A DNA stretch of 9,181 nucleotides. Origin: Planctomycetaceae bacterium (GTDB lineage: Bacteria; Planctomycetota; Planctomycetia; Pirellulales; Thermoguttaceae). The notes under the pieces were generated by a model that was not told the DNA's origin, ran no database searches, and saw only the letters and a list, made by a program, of their open reading frames with translations. The translations under genes were made by a program, and so were the position numbers. Every line of letters begins with the position of its first letter. Position 1 is the stretch's first letter. Positions 1-4,928 of the stretch are shown here, one piece after another. The stretch spans positions 1-9,181 of the forward strand of contig JAITQV010000465.1 in the NCBI GenBank assembly GCA_031288765.1, read 5' to 3'.

Positions 1-111
1 CTACATTTTACCAATTGCATCACTACATTTACCGGTTGTAGAACTACATTCACCAATTGTAGGGCTACATTTTCCAATTGTAGGACTACATTTACCGGTT
101 GTAGGACTACA
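1..111. repeat. 21-bp tandem repeat array (minisatellite), cut by the left edge
   Basis: Five consecutive units begin at 1, 23, 44, 65 and 86, and a sixth is cut short after CTACA at 107-111. Four units are 21 bp and the first is 22 bp. The consensus is CTACATTTACC followed by AAT or GGT and then TGTAGGA. Each complete unit from 23 on has CTACA and TGTAG arms around a 9-nt centre, and a small palindrome at the core, either CAATTG or ACCGGT. Because 21 is a multiple of three, the array is open in several frames, including one on the plus strand and at least one on the minus strand. The array probably continues left of the window. The spacing is seen directly; any function is unknown. Confidence 0.9.
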
Positions 112-165
112 ATTTCTGTTTTTTGCCCCTCCGAATGCTGCAAAATGAAACATTCGGCTGAATAA
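1..165 (+). CDS. Possible heptapeptide-repeat small protein, 5' end missing (doubtful)
   Basis: Plus-strand frame 1 is open from the window edge to TAA at 163-165. It reads the 21-bp array as a heptapeptide close to T-T-F-T-(N/G)-C-R, then a non-repeated tail ending CPSECCKMKHSAE. One cysteine per heptad is notable. No start codon is visible, and the opposite strand is also open through the array (for example as C-S-P-T-(T/I)-G-K). Openness here follows from the 21-bp period and is weak evidence of coding. The tail overlaps the inverted repeat at 131-157. I do not recognise a family. It may simply be a minisatellite with no product. Confidence 0.2.
   Translation, partial: LHFTNCITTFTGCRTTFTNCRATFSNCRTTFTGCRTTISVFCPSECCKMKHSAE
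131..157. repeat. 7-bp inverted repeat (hairpin), possible 3' structure
   Basis: CCGAATG at 131-137 and CATTCGG at 151-157 are exact reverse complements around a 13-nt loop. Read on the minus strand it lies about 218 nt beyond the metallopeptidase stop and is followed by AGGGGCAAAAAACAG, with no U-run. It could be a weak transcript end or a structure belonging to the repeat array beside it. Evidence for either is slight. Confidence 0.35.
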
Positions 166-374
166 TTACCAAAATTTTAGCAAATATTCCTCCGAAGTAT
201 TACTAATTTTTCAACGTTAAAACGATGCCCGTTTCCAATATAATTATTAACTCTCTTAATAAATTTACCGGAATTGCCGTCGAATGTAAAGCCGTAGTGT
301 AAAGCGGGGAAACTTTTTGTAATATTTCAGAGGAATATTTTTTCAAAGATTGTAGATTTTCAGCCGGAAGAAGA
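166..374. other. 3' flank of the metallopeptidase gene; no supported gene
   Basis: This 209-nt stretch lies between the left array and the metallopeptidase stop. It holds no convincing gene of its own. A minus-strand frame is open from inside the metallopeptidase C-terminal region (TTG at 461-463) down to a stop at 203-205. It gives a plausible-looking 86-residue sequence in a different frame from the metallopeptidase. It may be an out-of-frame extension of that protein, a decayed tail, or chance. Confidence 0.4.
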
Positions 375-1427
375 TTATCGCCGGACGGAACGAGTTGCCG
401 TATCCAACCGGACGGGTTCGTATTGGAGGGTTTTCTCTGTTGTTTTCTCCGCCGTTTTCCCAACCGTTTTCTCGTAAACCGATTTTCCGTCTTTTTGCGG
501 GATTGGAGTAGGAATTGGGACAGAAATTGGGGCAGGTTTTGCGCTGACTAACATAATTGACCGGTTTACGGACGAGGTATTTTCTTGTAAATTTGGGGGT
601 TCTTTTTCATTTATTTCTGCGAAGAGCGGTAAATTTTTCTCAATAGTGAAGCCGGTATTAACCCATTGAACCCAATTGAGTTGGAGTGTGCCGAGACTGT
701 CGATATTGTAATGTGTTTGCAATGCTTCCTGCCAATTGTTTGAATCCATAGCGGTTTTGGCGAAGCGGAGGAGTCGGCGGTGTTCGCGGGAATCGATTTT
801 ACGTCCCAGCAGCAGGAGATATTCGACGACGGAAAAACCTTGGGCGTAAAACGGCATGGGGTCGGCGGGATATTCTTTGAGGGCGACCATTTGCTTGAAC
901 GGCAAACCTTTTCGGACATCTTCACTGAGGAAGTTCAGCAACATTCGCCGGTAATTTTCTTTTTCGGAGTTATGTTCAACGGAGGTTGCGGCGCCTTCGT
1001 CGAGCCAGCGGGGCAATGGTTTACGAAAATGGGTTGCGAGGATTGTGTGTGTAATTTCGTGGGGCAGCACGGAATCGAGAATACGTTGGGCGGAGCCTTG
1101 TATTTCCATTTCCCAACCGTAAACTTCGCCGTTATCGAACACGAAGGAGGTTGCGCCGCCGGCGCCGAGTTGATTTCCGACGTGGACGGCAATACTGCAT
1201 TTTGACGCCCAATCGGGCAAGACTTCACCGAGCCAAAGAACCGCTAATTCCGAGCGGCATTGTTCTGCGGTTTCGCAGAATTTTTGGGCGAGAGTTAGGG
1301 TTGGGGCGTTATTGACGGTGAAATTTGTTGTTTCGTACTGAGCTCCGGCGGTCAGGAACAAGAACGCCAGGGTTTGGGCAAGAACGCAACCGCGTTGAAA
1401 AATGTAAGAAAAAAGCCGAGCGTCCAT
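375..1427 (-). CDS. Secreted HExxH zinc metallopeptidase (gluzincin, peptidase MA-like)
   Basis: This 350-residue protein is a probable exported zinc peptidase. Residues 1-29 look like a signal peptide: a short basic n-region, a hydrophobic core around 14-27, and an AGA cleavage site before Q30. The active site is HEITH at 123-127, with E124 as general base and H123/H127 as zinc ligands. The downstream WLDEGAA segment supplies E144 as the likely third ligand. This HExxH...E arrangement, with a helix-rich region following, matches the peptidase MA-like gluzincins. From about residue 275 the chain becomes proline-rich (PISVPIPTPIPQ) and then carries a Lys/Thr four-residue repeat at about 316-333, probably a disordered tail. 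ATG at 1425-1427 is preceded by a strong GGAGG. The gene stands alone, with 778 nt upstream and repeats on both sides. The substrate is unknown; the fold call is firm, physiological activity is inferred. Confidence 0.85.
   Translation of the reverse strand: MDARLFSYIFQRGCVLAQTLAFLFLTAGAQYETTNFTVNNAPTLTLAQKFCETAEQCRSELAVLWLGEVLPDWASKCSIAVHVGNQLGAGGATSFVFDNGEVYGWEMEIQGSAQRILDSVLPHEITHTILATHFRKPLPRWLDEGAATSVEHNSEKENYRRMLLNFLSEDVRKGLPFKQMVALKEYPADPMPFYAQGFSVVEYLLLLGRKIDSREHRRLLRFAKTAMDSNNWQEALQTHYNIDSLGTLQLNWVQWVNTGFTIEKNLPLFAEINEKEPPNLQENTSSVNRSIMLVSAKPAPISVPIPTPIPQKDGKSVYEKTVGKTAEKTTEKTLQYEPVRLDTATRSVRR
430..474. repeat. 12-bp tandem repeat inside the metallopeptidase C-terminus
   Basis: Units begin at 430, 442, 454 and 466, each starting GTTTTC on the plus strand; the last is partial. 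On the coding strand they read as the tetrapeptides EKTV, GKTA, EKTT and EKTL. The period is a multiple of three, so copy-number slippage keeps the frame, but single-base slippage in the A-runs would move translation into the other open frame that runs on to 203. Confidence 0.85.
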
Positions 1428-1437
1428 GCCCGAAATC

Positions 1438-1442
1438 CCTCC
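1438..1442 (-). promoter_or_regulatory. Strong Shine-Dalgarno of the metallopeptidase gene
   Basis: GGAGG (within AAGGAGGG) lies 10 nt before ATG at 1425-1427 on the minus strand. It fixes the start. It is the clearest ribosome-binding site in the window; the toroid/DUF4159 and sialidase-fold genes have none that I can see. Confidence 0.8.
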
Positions 1443-1560
1443 TTAATTTAAGAAAGATGTTATTGAAGACGTTTTATTTGGTGTTATTTTTTGAGAGCGG
1501 GCAGTTTACACTAATTTTTAATTCTGGAAAACCCCAATTTTCAAAAAATTTGACAATCAC

Positions 1561-1680
1561 AAGGTCGGCAACCCTTCGCCGCGGGGCTTTCACCCAACGA
1601 TTGCGTCGGCATTAGCCGACTAATACGATTCCCAATCGGCTAACGTCGATGCGGCGTTTCGGCGAAGGGGTGCTTACCTC
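1561..1680. repeat. 120-bp MITE/REP-like element with 21-bp imperfect terminal inverted repeats
   Basis: The left arm 1561-1581 (AAGGTCGGCAACCC then TTCGCCG) pairs with the right arm 1660-1680 at 17 of 21 positions. The inner 10 bp (1572-1581 with 1660-1669, CCCTTCGCCG / CGGCGAAGGG) are perfect. Inside is a second perfect 8-bp stem, TTAGCCGA at 1612-1619 with TCGGCTAA at 1636-1643, around a 16-nt loop. A competing short hairpin (TCGGC-ATTA-GCCGA, 1606-1619) shares the left strand. The element is visibly GC-richer than its AT-rich surroundings and codes for nothing. The outer 11 bp of the left arm match perfectly a second site at 1712-1722, beyond the right end. It sits 134 nt upstream of the metallopeptidase start. 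A non-autonomous mobile element, a REP-type palindrome or a structured RNA leader are all possible. No clear target-site duplication is seen. Confidence 0.65.
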
Positions 1681-1737
1681 TTGAATTGTTAATCAAAAGA
1701 TTGGCGAACATTTGCCGACCTTTTGAATTATTAACCG
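1671..1737. repeat. Imperfect 42-bp tandem duplication next to the palindromic element
   Basis: The sequence from 1671 (TGCTTACCTCTTGAATTG...) recurs with an exact offset of 42 nt from 1713 (TGCCGACCTTTTGAATTA...). About 19 of the first 24 positions match, and similarity fades after that. The second copy restores the perfect TTGCCGACCTT partner of the element's left end. This suggests the right end of the element and its flank were duplicated, after which the nearer copy drifted. Confidence 0.55.
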
Positions 1738-1819
1738 TAAGATAAAGGAAAGAAATTCCGCCGTCTTGCAATCGGTTCTTGACTGCGTGTTCGCAAAAAC
1801 AAATCATTCACTCCAATAA

Positions 1820-1945
1820 ATGGATAATTCGCATTTAAATGCAAATGACTCGAATCCGGGTCCGAATGACTTGTGTCCAGACACGAATGACCTGTTTCCG
1901 GTCTTGAAAAACTGTTGTCCGGTTTGGAAAAAGCCCGTCGTTTAA
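1820..1945 (+). CDS. Possible 41-residue heptapeptide-repeat peptide (doubtful)
   Basis: ATG at 1820-1822, immediately after an in-frame TAA, opens 41 codons ending in TAA at 1943-1945. The array reads as heptads of the form N-D-(S/L)-x-P-x-x and ends KNCCPVWKKPVV. There is no Shine-Dalgarno, and the opposite strand is also open through the array, as heptads such as DTSHSDP. As with the left array, openness is expected of a 21-bp repeat free of stop codons. A terminal non-repeated tail rich in C, P, V and K in both cases is the only hint of a real peptide. I do not recognise a family. Confidence 0.2.
   Translation: MDNSHLNANDSNPGPNDLCPDTNDLFPVLKNCCPVWKKPVV
1823..1933. repeat. 21-bp tandem array with a dyad centre in every unit
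   Basis: AATGAC occurs at 1844, 1865 and 1886 and degenerates to AAAAAC at 1907 and AAAAAG at 1928, every step exactly 21 nt. An older unit probably starts near 1823. Between these conserved spacers lie 12-nt segments that differ from unit to unit yet keep dyad symmetry. They are GCATTTAAATGC (1831-1842, a perfect palindrome), GAATCCGGGTCC (1852-1863), GTGTCCAGACAC (1873-1884), GTTTCCGGTCTT (1894-1905) and TTGTCCGGTTTG (1915-1926). Dyad centres therefore fall every 21 bp, about two helical turns. The sequence differs from the array at 1-111, although period and organisation are alike. Confidence 0.8.
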
Positions 1946-2132
1946 CCCTATAAAATGGAAAAGAAATTTGGTATCGATTCAATCTTTTGCCAAACTATGA
2001 TCCAAGAAAACCTCCTTTTCACTCTGATTTTTTCCTAAGCCCGCAAGAAAAATATGTACATGACCGGCAAGTATTTAGTTGAAAACTGAGAGCGGAGAGT
2101 GTCGTAAACGGAATCATTGTCTTTGCGGTGTA

Positions 2133-2171
2133 TATTCAGTCATCTGCCCTATAGTTTCAGATGACTGAATA
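2133..2171 (-). terminator. Perfect 14-bp hairpin after the toroid/DUF4159 gene, likely transcript end
   Basis: TATTCAGTCATCTG (2133-2146) and CAGATGACTGAATA (2158-2171) are exact reverse complements around an 11-nt loop. The hairpin begins 35 nt past the stop of the toroid/DUF4159 gene. On the minus strand it is followed by TACACCGCAAAG, with no U-run, so it is not a textbook intrinsic terminator. A 3' stabilising hairpin or a protein-binding dyad are alternatives. Confidence 0.5.
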
Positions 2172-2205
2172 GATACGTTTTTGGAAGTTCCCACAATTTA
2201 TTACA

Positions 2206-4644
2206 TCAATACGCAGACAATGAGTAAAGTAAGAAATTAACGGCGAGCTGCATGGCAGAGTCGGGAGTGTAGCCGCGACAACCTGAAAAACCGGCGGCTT
2301 CAAGAGAACAAACAATGTCATTCGGCGAAAATACCACCGCCCAACGCTTGCCGTCCCCCAAACAAATTCCATACAATTCCGGCTTTTCATTGCGCAAATT
2401 AACGATAGCCGCACGGTTGGGAGATTGTTCCGGCTGCCAAAGTTCCAGCGAGTCAATTTTGAAACCGCCAAAAACATCAGAAAACAACGGATCATCCGGC
2501 GGAATCGGCTGCAACTGCAAATCGGGAAATATTTGATACATTTCATTAGTCAACGATTCGGTAAACGGTTTCGAGGAACAAATTGAGTTGACAAAAAGGA
2601 ATCCGCCGCGTTCCAGATGTTGACGTAACATATTCCGCTGCTCCGGCGAAAATTGAAACGCCTGACGCCCAAACATAAACAAAACCGGATATTCGGACAA
2701 GGCGGAATCCGTAACATCAACAGAATCAACCCGTTCCGTAACAGATAAACCAAGATTCGACTCAACCCAATGAAGCAAATTCGGCAAAGCACGCGGCGCC
2801 GGATTGGCTTCGCCGTGCGACAAAAAACCAAGAAAAACATGCCCGCGATGTCCTCTCCAATCCGTGTTTTTTCTTAACGATTTTAATTGCGTAACCTGAT
2901 CCCGATATTTTCGTTCGGAATCCAACGCATAAGTCAGGATATTGAAACCGATTTCGAGACCGCTCTCAATTTGACGGCGAACATCAGACGAATACAAATC
3001 GTTGCGCCCATTCCAACGGGCAACCTCCCAAAGACAGGAAAGCGATGGTTTTCCCTCAACCGCCGGAATATAAACAACATTCGTCCGGCATGCACTTGTA
3101 ATTCCTTTAAGCGGACGGCGTTGTTCCGGTTCAATTTGTGTTTCAATTGACCGAATGGGATGAGAAGGTTCCAGCAATGTGAGTTCATAACCCGGTTCGG
3201 GAAAAACCTGCCGCATCAATTCATGAAATCCCGTATCGAAACTTTTATCGTCCTGTAAGGCTTCCGCAACAATAAAACCGCCTTGATCAAGATAAGTACG
3301 GAGTTTTGCAGCAATCCTTTTCGTTTCCGTATCATTTCCGGTAAACGGCGTCCGGTTGCCCGAAAAATAAAGAACCGGAGATTGAACCAATTCCTCTATC
3401 GGAGTTTTGTCCAATTCGAGATATTGCCAGCCGAGAGGGAAATTCCAGCGTGAACCGGCAAACCGTAACAAATGATCAATATCGTACGGATGTTGGTCGC
3501 CTTCGTAAGAAGGAGGAGATTCTATTTTTGAAATGATAACCGGTCGGCGTCCCTGTGCAAGAAAACCGACCGCACACGCTGTTGCCAGAATGGTTTCGCC
3601 GGAACGATCCGCCCAATGAGTTCGGTGTTCACGAAGTTGGCGGAGCAAAGAGATTGTCCCTTCACGATACCAATCATAACGACCAATATGACGCTGCCCC
3701 AATAAACGTCCTGCTTTTTCAATAGCAAACAAATTATAATGTACCCAATGCATTCCATGAATTCTGTCCGAATTCATGTTATTGATATTCCACCAGCCTG
3801 GTCCGGTTTTAAGTTGCCGGACTAACGATTTGTCCAACGAACTCAAAGCGTGATTAATTCGTGCAAAAATTTGATAAGGATCCCATTGTCCGCATCGGAT
3901 ATGATCGCCTTCAACCCGAAACCGTCCCGAATCATGGATTCCCGTTGCAAGAATCAATGAGATTATTCCCGCGTTTGTCGTACAGGAATGAGCATCGCCG
4001 CTGCCCTGAGATAACGGACGATAACCCCACGAACCATCAGTATTTTGTGTCCGTTCCCAGAAACGCCGGATTTGTTCCCAAGCATTATTCGGAACAGTAA
4101 TTCCGTTTTGCTCCGCTTCGTGTAAGGCAAGCCCTACATAATAAGTCTCAAACGTACTGTAATGACGAAAACCCGAATTGTATTGCCAACCGCCTTGACC
4201 GTCGGAACCGTCATTGATTTGTTGTTGCAAAAACCATCGGACATTTTGTTCCAGAAGAGATTGATCGGCTGGATCGCCGTAACGAATAAGAGCCATCGTT
4301 TGTACCGCAACCGGATAAGTGTCGCGAATATTTTCACCCGCCCGATACCGTCGAAGAGCTTGAACTCCACGAATAAGAGAAGAATCCTCTTTTGAAACAC
4401 CCGCATCAAGGAATGATAAAACACACATTGCGGTGGCTCCGAGAGTATGACCGGGAACTTCGTACTGCCATTGCCCGTCCGGTTTCTGCTGACTTTTAAG
4501 ATATTGAACTCCGTTGTCTATCGCCGTAACAATTAGATGTGAATCAATTATGGATTCATCATTCCCCTCAAAATCCGACATAATATCCGAACCAAATATT
4601 GTTGATACGGATAAAATAAAAATTAAAAGAACAAAAATACGCAT
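2206..4644 (-). CDS. Secreted alpha-toroid (terpene-cyclase-like) protein with two DUF4159 domains
   Basis: This 812-residue protein starts with a signal peptide (MRIFVLLIFILSVSTIFGSD; cleavage near 18-20). Residues about 35-365 form a prenyltransferase/squalene-cyclase-like alpha/alpha toroid, seen as repeated helix pairs with QW-type turns: KPDGQWQY (54-61), GQGGWQY (149-155), NTDGSWGY (201-208) and GPGWW (281-285). No DxDD or other cyclase acid motif is visible, so cyclase chemistry is unlikely. Two DUF4159 domains follow, about 386-575 and 600-812. Each has an L-Y/F-x-G strand (VLYFSGN, VLFMFGR), a long helix leading to GGF (455-457, 680-682), a phenylalanine-rich helix, a PxHP or PDDP loop, and a closing GFNILTYAL or AVNFLLYSL segment. 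The second keeps the VVFSPND motif (770-776). DUF4159 has a glutamine-amidotransferase-like fold of unknown function, often beside MoxR/DUF58 genes, which are absent here. ATG at 4642-4644 has no Shine-Dalgarno. Confidence 0.85.
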   Translation of the reverse strand: MRIFVLLIFILSVSTIFGSDIMSDFEGNDESIIDSHLIVTAIDNGVQYLKSQQKPDGQWQYEVPGHTLGATAMCVLSFLDAGVSKEDSSLIRGVQALRRYRAGENIRDTYPVAVQTMALIRYGDPADQSLLEQNVRWFLQQQINDGSDGQGGWQYNSGFRHYSTFETYYVGLALHEAEQNGITVPNNAWEQIRRFWERTQNTDGSWGYRPLSQGSGDAHSCTTNAGIISLILATGIHDSGRFRVEGDHIRCGQWDPYQIFARINHALSSLDKSLVRQLKTGPGWWNINNMNSDRIHGMHWVHYNLFAIEKAGRLLGQRHIGRYDWYREGTISLLRQLREHRTHWADRSGETILATACAVGFLAQGRRPVIISKIESPPSYEGDQHPYDIDHLLRFAGSRWNFPLGWQYLELDKTPIEELVQSPVLYFSGNRTPFTGNDTETKRIAAKLRTYLDQGGFIVAEALQDDKSFDTGFHELMRQVFPEPGYELTLLEPSHPIRSIETQIEPEQRRPLKGITSACRTNVVYIPAVEGKPSLSCLWEVARWNGRNDLYSSDVRRQIESGLEIGFNILTYALDSERKYRDQVTQLKSLRKNTDWRGHRGHVFLGFLSHGEANPAPRALPNLLHWVESNLGLSVTERVDSVDVTDSALSEYPVLFMFGRQAFQFSPEQRNMLRQHLERGGFLFVNSICSSKPFTESLTNEMYQIFPDLQLQPIPPDDPLFSDVFGGFKIDSLELWQPEQSPNRAAIVNLRNEKPELYGICLGDGKRWAVVFSPNDIVCSLEAAGFSGCRGYTPDSAMQLAVNFLLYSLSAY

Positions 4645-4928
4645 AAAAATTGTTGCCGTGTTTAGAAATTGGTGTGATAAAAATCGGTATCTATTCGGTC
4701 ATTTGTTGAACAAAGACTCTGAATAAACCTCATTTTTACCTGATTTTTCCAAACAAAACAACCTCAGCAGCAAAAAAATTCCCAAAAAACCAACTTCATT
4801 ACCTCATTTTTTACCTTTTTAATGAGGTAATGAAAATATTACAAAAATATTACAGAGATTGTTTATTGACATTGAGGAGCATATTTGTGGGAACAATCAC
4901 CGTGAACAATTATTATTTATTCATAATG
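4645..4928. promoter_or_regulatory. Intergenic region with repeated AAAAATnAGGTAA motif, upstream of the toroid/DUF4159 gene
   Basis: This AT-rich 284-nt spacer holds no gene. On the minus strand it carries several copies of a motif close to AAAAATnAGGTAA: 4725-4737 and 4736-4748 (overlapping), and 4799-4812. A further AGGTAA occurs at 4811-4816 (minus) and one at 4825-4830 (plus). A small dyad, TTTGTT-g-AACAAA, lies at 4702-4714. These sites are roughly 60-185 nt before the ATG of the toroid/DUF4159 gene, a sensible place for operator or activator sites. A single similar copy lies upstream of the sialidase-fold gene at 8763-8776. Function is inferred from recurrence only. Confidence 0.35.
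4795..4834 (-). terminator. Perfect 14-bp hairpin, possible terminator of the FG-GAP gene
   Basis: TTCATTACCTCATT (4795-4808) and AATGAGGTAATGAA (4821-4834) are exact reverse complements around a 12-nt pyrimidine-rich loop. On the minus strand the hairpin lies about 95 nt past the FG-GAP stop and is followed by GTTGGTTTTTTGGG and then a longer T-run. That is compatible with a weak intrinsic terminator, although the stem is AT-rich and the first T-run is delayed. Its arms contain the AGGTAA motif, so a regulator-binding dyad is the main alternative. Confidence 0.4.

Larger units (their letters stand above)
1428..2205. other. 778-nt non-coding region holding three repeat structures
   Basis: No convincing gene occupies this gap between the metallopeptidase start and the toroid/DUF4159 stop. 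From left to right it holds the metallopeptidase ribosome-binding site, an AT-rich stretch (about 1443-1560), the palindromic element (1561-1680), the 42-bp duplication, the dyad array (1823-1933), a featureless AT-rich stretch (about 1946-2130) and a perfect hairpin (2133-2171). A minus-strand AAAAGGAGG at 2011-2019 looks like a ribosome-binding site, but only a very short TTG-initiated frame follows it. No consensus promoter for the metallopeptidase could be assigned by eye. Confidence 0.6.

Noticed and set aside
1..111. CRISPR array
   Set aside because: Units are directly adjacent at 21 bp with no unique spacers of 28-40 nt, and no cas genes are nearby. The array at 1823-1933 fails for the same reason: its variable segments are only 12 nt and palindromic.
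780..1205. Plus-strand open frame of 141 codons
   Set aside because: It lies wholly antisense to the conserved HExxH catalytic domain, which explains the openness.
1325..1615. Plus-strand open frame of 96 codons overlapping the metallopeptidase start
   Set aside because: It runs antisense to the metallopeptidase signal-peptide region and its ribosome-binding site, ends inside the palindromic element, and has no recognisable domain.
1561..1722. tRNA or tmRNA gene in the palindromic element
   Set aside because: There is no T-loop GTTCRANNC box, no CCA end and no cloverleaf spacing; the stems nest like a long palindrome.
1731..1982. Minus-strand 83-codon open frame across the dyad array
   Set aside because: It starts at TTG with no ribosome-binding site, and much of its openness comes from the stop-free 21-bp repeat. 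Its translation looks like a repeat read-through (DTSHSDP-like heptads) and no domain is visible.
1999..2020. Resemblance to the 3' end of 16S rRNA (GATCC...CCTCCTTTTC)
   Set aside because: The match is interrupted by extra bases and nothing upstream resembles 16S helices. The CCTCC is better read as a minus-strand AAGGAGG with no usable gene after it.
2157..2546. Minus-strand open frame of 129 codons in another frame of the toroid/DUF4159 gene
   Set aside because: It is out of frame within the conserved second DUF4159 domain, and its translation is rich in Cys, Arg and Phe without any domain.
2206..4644. Calling the toroid protein a squalene or hopene cyclase
   Set aside because: The toroid repeats are present, but no DxDD-type catalytic motif is visible, the protein has a signal peptide, and it is fused to two DUF4159 domains. 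Only the fold is supported.
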